From contig NZ_QERF01000002.1 in the NCBI RefSeq assembly GCF_003260205.1, positions 62,001-126,000 on the forward strand: a DNA stretch of 64,000 bases, read 5' to 3'. The position numbers were made by a program, and so were the translations under genes. The stretch is from Winogradskyella tangerina. Its GTDB lineage: Bacteria > Bacteroidota > Bacteroidia > Flavobacteriales > Flavobacteriaceae. The notes beneath the pieces are model-generated. The model was not told the origin of the DNA and ran no database searches. It saw nothing but the letters and a program-made list of their open reading frames with translations. This document shows, in pieces, positions 26,852 through 34,494 of this stretch. Every line of letters begins with the position of its first letter. The first letter of the stretch is position 1.

Positions 26852-28171
26852 TTAATCGTCATCGTCATCGTCGATGAAATCATTAGAAGCGATAATTCGA
26901 TTTACTTGTAACCTGAAATCAGGGTGTCTGCTATTTTTCACATCTATAAAGGTTTCTTTATCAGAACCTTTTGCATAGAGGTTATTGAATGCTCTACTAC
27001 CATACCAGCTTTCAAGATCATCGTTGTTGGTATAACCTTTTCTAAAAATATTCCCTTTACAATTATTGAAATACGTTCTTGTAAATTGTATTTTCTCTAA
27101 ATTCTCATTGTTTAACTTGATTTGATCATCAAGAATAACAGCAGGGTAGAACCCAGAAATAACACTTTTATTAATTGCAAATGAAGCATCCGCATCAATG
27201 TAAATAGCCTCTTGAACCAATCCGATTTCCATATCAGATTTAATATCGTCAGAAACATTAACCAGTGTTAAATTCTCTGCATTTACAAACGTCTGACGCT
27301 TTGAAGAATCTGTTTCTTCTTTGTCTTCGAAAGACTTAATAACCATTGTTCGTGAACCATTGGCACTCGATATATATGGGGATCTTATTGCTAATGAATT
27401 GATCAGTTGACACTGCGTGCCTTGGCTAAATTCGTAGTCATTACTTTTTGAACGGTAAGACACTAATTTTTCAAGAATTACAGAGCCACCAAGAACGTTG
27501 AATGCATTACCAGCACTATAGCTGACCATAACATTTTCGATTACCGTTTTGTTTCCAACACCCGCTAATGTTAGGGCATTTAAGAAACCATATTTTTTGG
27601 TTCTTTTACCTGCAAATTCAATTCTTACATATTTAAAAACACCTGAACTGCTCTCAGGATTTTGACCACCATAAGCAATGCTTTCTGTTGATGATGGGCG
27701 TAAGCCATAGTTTAGAGAAGCTTGTTCTCCGTATGTATTTAAAGGTGCATCACCTAGAATAAAAATGCCACCCCAATCACCAGGTTTTTTATTATCTCTA
27801 CTCGACGAAAAAACTATAGGATCAGTTTCAGTACCGCTAGCGATTATTTTAGCACCTTTACTGATAATTAATGAAGCTTTAGTTTCAAAATCTCCGATGA
27901 TCTTTGTTCCTGGCTCAATAGTTAAAGTAGCACTATCTGTAACAAAAACATCACCTAATAACAGGTACACATCGCGTTTTAGAAGTTTAGTATCTTTTGT
28001 GATCTTTCCACTCAAAATTTGAGTAGGCTCACCATAGTCTGGTTGACTAGGTTTAAATTCAGTCCATGAATCTAGCCAATTGTTATAGCCAATAATTCCT
28101 TTCTCTTGCTGTGCAAAACAATTGCTTAACACTAATAGAAAAATAAGCGCGGTTTGAATAAAATTTTTCAT
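26852..28171 (-). CDS. Secreted right-handed beta-helix protein, first gene of the spr operon
   Basis: A 439-residue protein with a signal peptide (1-20, ending CFAQ). The body looks like a right-handed parallel beta-helix: LTIEPGTKIIGD, ASLIISKGAKIIASG, PIVFSSSR, WGGIFILGDAPLN, FKYVRIEFAG, NALTLAGVG. There is no T9SS sorting domain. Instead the protein ends in a run of six aspartates (FIDDDDDD), which could bind calcium or form an exposed acidic tail. The gene begins the leftward unit with sprC/D/B/F homologues; the gap to the next gene is 51 bp. The exact function is unknown. Related proteins of this shape are common in Bacteroidota surfaces. Confidence 0.72.
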   Translation of the reverse strand: MKNFIQTALIFLLVLSNCFAQQEKGIIGYNNWLDSWTEFKPSQPDYGEPTQILSGKITKDTKLLKRDVYLLLGDVFVTDSATLTIEPGTKIIGDFETKASLIISKGAKIIASGTETDPIVFSSSRDNKKPGDWGGIFILGDAPLNTYGEQASLNYGLRPSSTESIAYGGQNPESSSGVFKYVRIEFAGKRTKKYGFLNALTLAGVGNKTVIENVMVSYSAGNAFNVLGGSVILEKLVSYRSKSNDYEFSQGTQCQLINSLAIRSPYISSANGSRTMVIKSFEDKEETDSSKRQTFVNAENLTLVNVSDDIKSDMEIGLVQEAIYIDADASFAINKSVISGFYPAVILDDQIKLNNENLEKIQFTRTYFNNCKGNIFRKGYTNNDDLESWYGSRAFNNLYAKGSDKETFIDVKNSRHPDFRLQVNRIIASNDFIDDDDDD

Positions 28172-28220
28172 AGTAGTTAAATTCGTTTGTTAGATTTTTT
28201 GGGTTTTTTACTATTAGCAT

Positions 28221-28251
28221 CAAACATAGGAATAAATCCTATGAAATACAA
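28221..28251 (-). promoter_or_regulatory. Promoter of the spr operon with an overlapping palindrome
   Basis: On the minus strand TTG (28251-28249) is followed after 20 bp by TATGTTTG (28228-28221), a full match to the Bacteroidota -7 box, 50 bp before the ATG at 28171. The 7-bp inverted repeat CATAGGA-ataaa-TCCTATG (28225-28243) overlaps the -7 element and the spacer and could be an operator. Confidence 0.6.
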
Positions 28252-28371
28252 GAAAATATCGATGAAATGCACTTTTTTTACATTTCATTCATAATTTTCT
28301 TACATTTTCTTAAAAAATTACGATTAAATTAATAGTAGGTCAAGAATAAATCTTTGTTAATCAACATCTTG

Positions 28372-28402
28372 AAAACAAAAAAACCCCACCAATAGGTGAG
28401 GT
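28372..28402 (-). terminator. Terminator of the 28.4-28.9 kb gene
   Basis: ACCCCACC (28383-28390) pairs with GGTGAGGT (28395-28402) with one mismatch and an AATA loop. The A-run on its left becomes a U-run on minus-strand transcripts. Confidence 0.7.
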
Positions 28403-28421
28403 CAATGTAATTTATATCAGA

Positions 28422-28892
28422 TTAATCTTCTTTAAAGTCGTTGTATGTATGAAGTGACTTTAATGTAGACTCATAAAACAAGATGGCCGCGATTAGATCA
28501 TTAGTATCTGAATATGGTAATATCTTGGTTTGAAACTCTACAGTACTTTCAAAATAATCATCTGAGGCTTCAATATTTTCTTCTAGAGCTTTCTTGTTTT
28601 CCTTAGTTTCAGGGATACCTAATGATTTCATGGTAACACCTGGTTTAGTAGCGAAGGCTATATTTGGTAATATATTTACGATAACTTCAATACGCTCTAT
28701 ATATAGGGTAAGAAGTTCACCTTTAGACATCTCATCTAATTGTTCGCGACTATGGTATTTTGAAATATTTACCTTACCACTAATAATACTTAGTGATTTG
28801 TCATTATCCTTTTTAGTGGATTTATCTTGAGAATTTCCTAAGCCGATTGCTAGAAAAAATAATACACTAAATAAAGTAAGTTTTGCTTTCAT
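28422..28892 (-). CDS. Small secreted protein of unknown function
   Basis: The start is ATG 28892, giving 156 residues with a signal peptide (about 1-20, MKAKLTLFSVLFFLAIGLG). The longer open frame to 29039 contains the promoter and is not used. The mature part is hydrophilic and mostly helical, beginning with a Lys/Asp-rich linker (STKKDNDKS). No known family or catalytic motif is recognised. It is a single-gene unit with a good promoter and its own terminator, so it is a real gene. Confidence 0.7.
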   Translation of the reverse strand: MKAKLTLFSVLFFLAIGLGNSQDKSTKKDNDKSLSIISGKVNISKYHSREQLDEMSKGELLTLYIERIEVIVNILPNIAFATKPGVTMKSLGIPETKENKKALEENIEASDDYFESTVEFQTKILPYSDTNDLIAAILFYESTLKSLHTYNDFKED

Positions 28893-29323
28893 GTTTACAA
28901 ATTTGATTTGGACTAACGGAGACAAATCTATACAAAATAATGACAAAAACAACAAAATTTCACCTTTTTTCGTAATTTTTTTTAACACTCTAAGTGCATA
29001 AAAATCGGATAAACTGCGTATATACTGGATAAAATACACATTTTACCGATGAAAGACTTTTTGTTCATTTTGAGTCAAAATTGCAATTTTTAAGCATAAA
29101 AAAATCATATTTCGGCAAATTTTAGTGGTCATAATTTTGTGTCAAAAGTTAAATTTCAGCGCGTTTTTATTCAGAAATGACATAAAATATTATAGGAATG
29201 TAGTTCATCGTCATTTTTTGCATTAATCATCATTTTATCGCAAAAATCCCATCGTTAATGTGATTTTTATGGATTGACACGTTTTTTACTAGACTTTTGA
29301 CGCAACCCAAATCTTATCTACCC
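28893..29323. other. AT-rich divergent intergenic region
   Basis: These 431 bp hold the minus-strand promoter above and, on the plus strand, a -7-like TAATTTTG at 29132-29139 that would give a leader of about 185 nt for the gene at 29324. TGTCAAAA-like words occur near 29140. No coding frame or RNA gene was recognised. Confidence 0.5.
28923..28952 (-). promoter_or_regulatory. Promoter of the small secreted protein gene
   Basis: On the minus strand TTG (28952-28950), 19 bp, then TAGATTTG (28930-28923), a full match to TAnnTTTG. It lies 31 bp before the ATG at 28892 and decides that start against the upstream alternative. Confidence 0.62.
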
Positions 29324-29908
29324 ATGAAAAATGTAATTGTTGCGTTTTGTTTGATTTGTTTCTACAGTGCTATTAATCCTATATACGCACAGAACAGTCC
29401 TATATATGACAGAGCAGAAGATCAATTAACTCATACAGATACTATTCCTGATTTTAGATCAAAAACAAATAAATTAAAATTAACTGGCGTTGTTTACCAA
29501 AGTGATGGTGTAACACCTGCTAAGGATGTGATTATCTATATCGAGCAACCAAATGAAAATGGTGACTTTGATCTAAGAAAGACTGGCGATGAACGTTATG
29601 TATTTCACAGAAGCTGGGTAAAGACAGATTCAGACGGAAAATATACCTTCTATACATTTATTCCTGGAGGTGATAGACGTTATAATCAAATGCAACAGAT
29701 CTTTCCTATTATAAAGGAATCTACTAAAGAAGAACAACAATTAGAATCTTTATTATTTGATAATGATCCTCTATTAACCAAGCGTTGCCGAAAGCAATTA
29801 GCAAAAAAAGGAGATGTTGGAAGAATCTTAACAACAAAGAAAGAAGATGGTATTTTAGTTGCCAGAAAAGATATAGTATTATCCTCAGATACTGAACCGA
29901 CAAAGTAA
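29324..29908 (+). CDS. Secreted intradiol-dioxygenase-fold protein lacking His ligands
   Basis: Read from ATG 29324 (an upstream TTG at 29297 is unlikely) it has 194 residues and a signal peptide (about 1-22, ending IYAQ). The fold markers of the intradiol ring-cleavage dioxygenase family are present: LTGVVYQSDGVTPAKDVIIY, SWVKTDSDGKYTFYTFIPGG, and a late LLFDNDPLLT followed by GDVGRIL. The segment that should carry the iron-binding RPxHIH histidines instead reads YNQMQQIFPIIKES. So the protein probably cannot bind iron in the usual way and may be a binding or structural relative. It is a single gene followed by a terminator. Confidence 0.7.
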   Translation: MKNVIVAFCLICFYSAINPIYAQNSPIYDRAEDQLTHTDTIPDFRSKTNKLKLTGVVYQSDGVTPAKDVIIYIEQPNENGDFDLRKTGDERYVFHRSWVKTDSDGKYTFYTFIPGGDRRYNQMQQIFPIIKESTKEEQQLESLLFDNDPLLTKRCRKQLAKKGDVGRILTTKKEDGILVARKDIVLSSDTEPTK

Positions 29909-29933
29909 GTCAACATATGCTATTAATTAACCG

Positions 29934-29967
29934 CAAGGGCTCTGGATTTTCATTCAGGGCTTTTTTG
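29934..29967 (+). terminator. Terminator after the dioxygenase-fold gene
   Basis: GGGCTCTGG (from 29937) pairs with the TCAGGGCTT segment (from 29954) using several G-U pairs, followed by TTTTTTGTTT. Confidence 0.6.
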
Positions 29968-30043
29968 TTTATTGTAACTTCTTAGTCCTTCTATTGTTAT
30001 TGAATTCAAAAGCATTTCTGAATTATTTCTATATTTATGATGC

Positions 30044-31495
30044 ATGAAGACTATTCTGAAACCATACCTATTAGTACTCATTTGCCTTACATTATTAGCC
30101 TGTCGGAAGGATAAATCGTCCATGTCGGATGACCCAAACTACAATCCGATTGTAGCCAATTCAGTAGATAGAGATCTTGAGGATATCAAAAAAGATGGTG
30201 TATTAAGGGCGCTAGTCGTTTACAGCAGCACAAGTTATTTTCTATATAAAGGTCAGGCTATGGGATTTGAATATGAGCTCTTAAATCAGCTGGCTGAACA
30301 TCTCGATCTTGAACTTGATCTTGTGGTATCTAATGACCTTGATTCTGAGTTTGAGGTTTTGAATAGGGGAGATGTTGATTTAATTGCTCATGGTATGACC
30401 ATTACCAATCAACGTAAGTGGGAAGTCAGTTTTACCGAACATCTATATCTTACTAAGCAAGTTTTAGTGCAGCGGAAGCCAGATAATTACAGGAATATGT
30501 CTTGGAGCACTTTGCAAAAACATCTCATCCATGATCCTATAGAATTAATTAACGACACCGTTTCGATTCGTAAAAACTCAGCTTACCACGAACGCATTTT
30601 AAGTTTATCTAATGAAATCGGCGGAAAGATCATTGTAGATACATTAGACAGCAAGTTAACCACGCCCGAAATAATTGATATGGTAGCCGAGGGCAAAATC
30701 AAATATACAGTAGCCGACGAGAACCTAGCAAAGATCAATGCCTCTAATCAGCCAATTCTAAATATCGATGTTCCAATCTCATTTTCGCAGCGTATTGCTT
30801 GGGTAACCAGAACTAAATCTGTCAATTTCAGGGAAGTCGTCAATAATTGGATCACCGAAAAAAAGAAAACCACCAATTATAGAATCGTTTACAATAAATA
30901 CTTTAAAAATAAGCGTTCATTCAACAGAAGGATTAAAAGCGATTATTATAGTTTGAAAAATAATCAGATCAGTAAATATGATGAACATATTAAAACTCAA
31001 GCCAAAAAAATAGGTTTAGATTGGCGCTTATTGGCATCGCAGGTTTATCAAGAATCGAGATTTGATCCTGAAGCACAATCATGGGCTGGAGCAAAAGGTC
31101 TTATGCAAGTAATGCCTGCAACCGCTGAATCATTGGGAATAAAAGATATCTCAGACCCGATTGAAAGTTTACGCGGCGGCACGGCCTATTTACGACAGAT
31201 GTACAGATATTTTGATGACATTTTAGATGAAGAAAATCGAATAAAATTTGCACTAGCTTCATATAATTGTGGCATTGGACATGTTCTTGATGCACAACGT
31301 CTTGCTGAAGCCAATGGCTTAGATCCGCATATCTGGACTGGCCATGTAGACCAAATGATTAAAGCCCTCAGTAACCCTAAAAACTACAACAAACCCTTTA
31401 TAAAATACGGCTATGTGAGAGGTTCAGAGCCGGTGGCTTATGTAGAACAAATTTTTGAACGCTATAATCATTACAATCAGTTTATCAGTCTTTGA
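30044..31495 (+). CDS. mltF: MltF-type membrane-bound lytic murein transglycosylase
   Basis: A 483-residue lipoprotein (lipobox LLAC, Cys20). Residues about 45-275 form an ABC-type solute-binding (SBP_bac_3) domain: VLRALVVYSSTSYFLYKGQA, GFEYELLNQLAEHL, DLIAHGMTITNQR. Residues about 310-480 are the transglycosylase SLT domain, with catalytic Glu337 in QVYQESRFDPEAQSW, then GLMQVMPATAESLG and FALASYNCGIGHVLDA. It cleaves the glycan strands of peptidoglycan with 1,6-anhydro ends in the periplasm. Domain order and length agree with MltF. It is a single gene. Confidence 0.9.
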   Translation: MKTILKPYLLVLICLTLLACRKDKSSMSDDPNYNPIVANSVDRDLEDIKKDGVLRALVVYSSTSYFLYKGQAMGFEYELLNQLAEHLDLELDLVVSNDLDSEFEVLNRGDVDLIAHGMTITNQRKWEVSFTEHLYLTKQVLVQRKPDNYRNMSWSTLQKHLIHDPIELINDTVSIRKNSAYHERILSLSNEIGGKIIVDTLDSKLTTPEIIDMVAEGKIKYTVADENLAKINASNQPILNIDVPISFSQRIAWVTRTKSVNFREVVNNWITEKKKTTNYRIVYNKYFKNKRSFNRRIKSDYYSLKNNQISKYDEHIKTQAKKIGLDWRLLASQVYQESRFDPEAQSWAGAKGLMQVMPATAESLGIKDISDPIESLRGGTAYLRQMYRYFDDILDEENRIKFALASYNCGIGHVLDAQRLAEANGLDPHIWTGHVDQMIKALSNPKNYNKPFIKYGYVRGSEPVAYVEQIFERYNHYNQFISL

Positions 31496-31645
31496 TAGAT
31501 AATAGAGTCAGACTACAGAATACTAATATTTAATGCAACATGGTTGCATTAGATAATATTTTGAACTATCTTAGTAAGCGTCGTTACATTCATTAACATA
31601 GTGATTGCATTCGACGCATTACACTAACCATGTTCAAAAAAAGCT

Positions 31646-32236
31646 ATGAAAAAGAGAAATTGTATCATCTTCTCTGTCTTACTATTTTCTATTCTATTTT
31701 ATAAATGTGACGATTCTACAAAGACAAGAGATAAATTCAAAGTGACAAACCGAGTATTTATTGATTCACTTAAAATACCTGATTTTACAATTTATACCAT
31801 AAATGATAGTACTGATTTTAGAACTAAGGATATTCCAAAAGAAGGTATTGTTCTAATAAAATATTTCAGTCCCGATTGCGAACATTGTCAAGAAGAAGCT
31901 CAATATTTTGTATCACTGAAAGATAGCTTAAAAAATGTTAAGACTATTTGGCTTTCAGGAGATTGGACGACATTAGACCAAGTAGAAGGATTTTCAAGAA
32001 CATATCAATTAGAACAGCTTAATCCATTAGCTATTGGTAGAGAAATAAATAGAGAGATTATAGATCATTATGATATATCCGGATTGCCTTTTGCAGTCAT
32101 TTATAACAATAATCAATTAATCAAGACTTTTAACGGTTCAATAGATTTTGAAGAGTTAAAAACTATTAATAATGGGTCATATATTCATATGCCAGAGACA
32201 CCTGAAGATCTAAATACCATGACAAAAAGCGATTAG
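31646..32236 (+). CDS. Thioredoxin-like lipoprotein
   Basis: A 196-residue lipoprotein (lipobox ending at Cys21, LFYKC). A thioredoxin-like domain covers about residues 45-180, with the CxxC motif CEHC (78-81) in YFSPDCEHCQEEAQYF and a cis-Pro region SGLPFAVIY (about 150). It probably acts as a TlpA/ResA-like reductase or sensor at the periplasmic face. The partner is unknown; no cytochrome or bacillithiol genes are adjacent. The sequence is more AT-rich than the neighbouring mltF, and a decayed gene remnant follows directly. Confidence 0.78.
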   Translation: MKKRNCIIFSVLLFSILFYKCDDSTKTRDKFKVTNRVFIDSLKIPDFTIYTINDSTDFRTKDIPKEGIVLIKYFSPDCEHCQEEAQYFVSLKDSLKNVKTIWLSGDWTTLDQVEGFSRTYQLEQLNPLAIGREINREIIDHYDISGLPFAVIYNNNQLIKTFNGSIDFEELKTINNGSYIHMPETPEDLNTMTKSD

Positions 32237-32253
32237 ATTGTTATTTTTTAGTG

Positions 32254-32375
32254 CTTGAATTGTATCATCTCTATTTGCACTTGCAGGTTTTCATGGCTAT
32301 GGCGAGAATCTTATCGATTTCAACCATAAACAGACTACGGTAGGCTTGGGCTTTTCTTTAGTGAGATGGCGATGA
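32254..32375 (+). pseudogene. Remnant of phospholipase A1 (PldA/OmpLA) C-terminus
   Basis: Bases 32286-32375 encode [18 protein letters not shown] followed by [11 protein letters not shown] and a stop. This closely matches the C-terminal strands of outer-membrane phospholipase A (GYGESLIDYN...QTR.G.G). The preceding conserved strand (YLHLQVF) is found one frame away just upstream, so at least one frameshift separates them. There is no start, no catalytic His/Ser part and no room for one before the thioredoxin gene. It is a degraded fragment of an about 250-300 residue gene. Confidence 0.65.
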
Positions 32376-32463
32376 TAATTGGTTTCCTCCATATGAAGTA
32401 GAGTAGTAGTGCTATTTGAAAATTTCGTACTTTAAACTAGTAATCTTTTAATGTACAGAAATT

Positions 32464-32886
32464 ATGTCCGTCTCCGAAGTATTTTCAATTGTCAATGTTA
32501 TCGCTTTGCCTATGTGGGTTTTAATGATCTTTTTACCCAAATGGAAGGGAACCCGCTTTCTAATCGATTATAAGATCATTCCCCTGGTGTTATCACTTTT
32601 TTATGCCTTTTATATCGGCAACTCCATGCTAAGCGGACCGCCGATGGATTTCGGAAGTCTAGAATCTGTTATGCATTTATTCACCTTTGAAAATGCTGTT
32701 TTAGCAGGCTGGGTCCATTATTTAGCATTCGATTTACTTGTAGGAATGTGGATGCTCGATCAGAATAAATCTCTAAACATTCATCCAATACTTATGGCGC
32801 CTTGCCTTATCGGCACTTTTATGTTGGGTCCAATTGGATTTATACTATTTATGATCATCAGAAGCTTTAAGCTGCGCACCGCATGA
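32464..32886 (+). CDS. ABA4-like (DUF4281) membrane protein
   Basis: A 140-residue protein with four predicted membrane helices. It matches the ABA4-like family: FSIVNVIALPMWVLMIFLPK at the start, AGWVHYLAFDLLVGMWMLDQ in the middle, and PCLIGTFMLGPIGFILFMII near the end. Plant ABA4 is linked to neoxanthin synthesis; bacterial members are of unknown function and carotenoid involvement is only a possibility. The stop codon overlaps the next start (ATGA at 32883-32886), so the two are translationally coupled. Confidence 0.82.
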   Translation: MSVSEVFSIVNVIALPMWVLMIFLPKWKGTRFLIDYKIIPLVLSLFYAFYIGNSMLSGPPMDFGSLESVMHLFTFENAVLAGWVHYLAFDLLVGMWMLDQNKSLNIHPILMAPCLIGTFMLGPIGFILFMIIRSFKLRTA

Positions 32887-33680
32887 ATGGTCTCAAACAC
32901 ATAGTGAAAACCGTAAAAGGGGAGAGCCCCATTCTATTTGTTATTGTACTTATACTATTTTCTGGTGCTATTTTATGTGTTCCGGCGATGCTATGGGATG
33001 ATAGAGAACTCATGGGCATCAATGTTTGGATTAAGCCTTTAAAATTCTTTATTTCAACGGCGGTCTATACACTAACGGTTGGGTATTTAGTTACACTTTA
33101 TCCATTTTCAAACCTTAAAAAACATATTATCCGAAATCTAGTGGCATGGACCTTACTTTTCGAATTGGTGATTATAACCATACAAGCGGCTAGAGGTGTA
33201 CAATCGCATTTCAATACGTCGAGCGCACTAAATGGAAGTCTGTTTTCCGCCATGGGTATACTCATAGCCATTAATGTTCTTATCATGGTATGGCTTGCCA
33301 TCGAAACATTGCGTGTAAAGCTAAAAACACCTAGAGCGATACAATGGGCTATATTTTTAGCCTGGATCATTTCTATATTTAGTAGTTGGGTGGGCGGGCA
33401 AATGATTGCGCAGATGGCGCACAACGTCGGTGTTACAGATGGTGGCGTTGGTTTACCACTTCTTAATTGGAGCACGGTAGCTGGTGACCTTAGAGTGGCA
33501 CATTTCTTTGGTTTACATAGTCTTCAGATTTTACCACTGTTTGCCTTAGTCATCCACCGGAAACTTAAAACCAACACTAAAAATGAAATAGCTATGGTTC
33601 TTATTTTCAGTTTTAGTTTCGCGGCATTTGTCTTTTATACCTATTACCAAGCGAGCCGAGCATTACCATTTATTTCCTGA
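32883..33680 (+). CDS. Polytopic membrane protein coupled to the ABA4-like gene
   Basis: A 265-residue protein with about seven membrane helices. Polar conserved-looking stretches between them (WDDRELMGINVWIKPLKFF, FGLHSLQILPLF) hint at buried functional residues. I do not recognise the family. Its start overlaps the ABA4-like stop by 4 bp. The following AraC-type gene is 58 bp away, so it may regulate or respond with this pair. Confidence 0.75.
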   Translation: MNGLKHIVKTVKGESPILFVIVLILFSGAILCVPAMLWDDRELMGINVWIKPLKFFISTAVYTLTVGYLVTLYPFSNLKKHIIRNLVAWTLLFELVIITIQAARGVQSHFNTSSALNGSLFSAMGILIAINVLIMVWLAIETLRVKLKTPRAIQWAIFLAWIISIFSSWVGGQMIAQMAHNVGVTDGGVGLPLLNWSTVAGDLRVAHFFGLHSLQILPLFALVIHRKLKTNTKNEIAMVLIFSFSFAAFVFYTYYQASRALPFIS

Positions 33681-33738
33681 AGAAGTTTGAGTTGACAATG
33701 AAACATAAATTCATTAACTTGTTGTAAAATAGATTCCT

Positions 33739-34494
33739 ATGGTTTTAATGGTTATTGAGATAAGCGATTTTATGTCGAGAGTAGAAGCATCTCAGTATAC
33801 CATTTTCACGCAAAAGTTTCACTCTAGCGTTGCCAAAACCGTACAAAAATATAAAGGCGATATAAAAACCACCGATAATAACAATTATGTGGTATTCTTT
33901 GGGGATATAACGAATGCTGTGCAATGTGCTTTAGATGTTCAGTATAAATTTAAGTATGTAACGCCTAAGCATAAGTCATTTAGTCGGAAGCTTAATATCG
34001 CTTTGGTTGAATCGCAAAATGCTAGTGAGCAAGCACTAAAAAAATGCCGACGCTATTGTGAAATTATCAAAGACCAGTTGGTGATTACCAGTGCGGTAAA
34101 AGAAGCTTACCAGAAGAGTAACACACATGCCGAAATTGATAAAAGTTTAATTAGAACACTAAAACCCAAAGAAGAGCATTTTATAAATGCCTTTATGGAT
34201 CATCTTGAAACTCATTGGCAAAATGTAGATCTGGGTATCCAACATTTTACAAAGGCCTTAGACTTAACCTATGGGCAGTTATTTTGGCGATTAACACGAT
34301 TAACTGGTGTTACGCCAAGAAAATTTATTAAAAACTTTAGATTGCACAAAGGCATGCTTTTACTTCACAAAAGGCGCGCGAGTATTGCTGAAGTCTCCAA
34401 CCGTATTGGGTTTAAAAGCGCCACACATTTCTCGGATAGCTTTTTAAAAGCCTATGGTATTAGACCTTCTAAGTATGTGCAGCAGCATGGTTAG
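33739..34494 (+). CDS. AraC-type regulator with a degenerate class III cyclase domain
   Basis: A 251-residue protein. Residues 1-80 resemble the core of class III nucleotide cyclases (MVIEISDFMSRVEASQY for FTDIxGFT..., KYKGDIKTTDNNNYVVFFGD for the GD.+.A.F hairpin, NAVQCALDVQYKF). Both metal-binding aspartate positions are altered (Glu in EISDF; DNNN in place of the GDG turn). Residues about 155-251 are an AraC-type double helix-turn-helix (ALDLTYGQLFWRLTRLTGVT, SIAEVSNRIGFKSATHFSDS, AYGIRPSKYV). The likely role is a transcription factor whose former cyclase domain now binds a ligand or dimerises. It follows two membrane-protein genes on the same strand. Confidence 0.78.
   Translation: MVLMVIEISDFMSRVEASQYTIFTQKFHSSVAKTVQKYKGDIKTTDNNNYVVFFGDITNAVQCALDVQYKFKYVTPKHKSFSRKLNIALVESQNASEQALKKCRRYCEIIKDQLVITSAVKEAYQKSNTHAEIDKSLIRTLKPKEEHFINAFMDHLETHWQNVDLGIQHFTKALDLTYGQLFWRLTRLTGVTPRKFIKNFRLHKGMLLLHKRRASIAEVSNRIGFKSATHFSDSFLKAYGIRPSKYVQQHG

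Noticed and set aside
31532-31550. Hairpin AATGCAAC-atg-GTTGCATT after mltF
   Set aside because: A perfect 8-bp stem, but no T-run follows on either strand, so it is not called a terminator.
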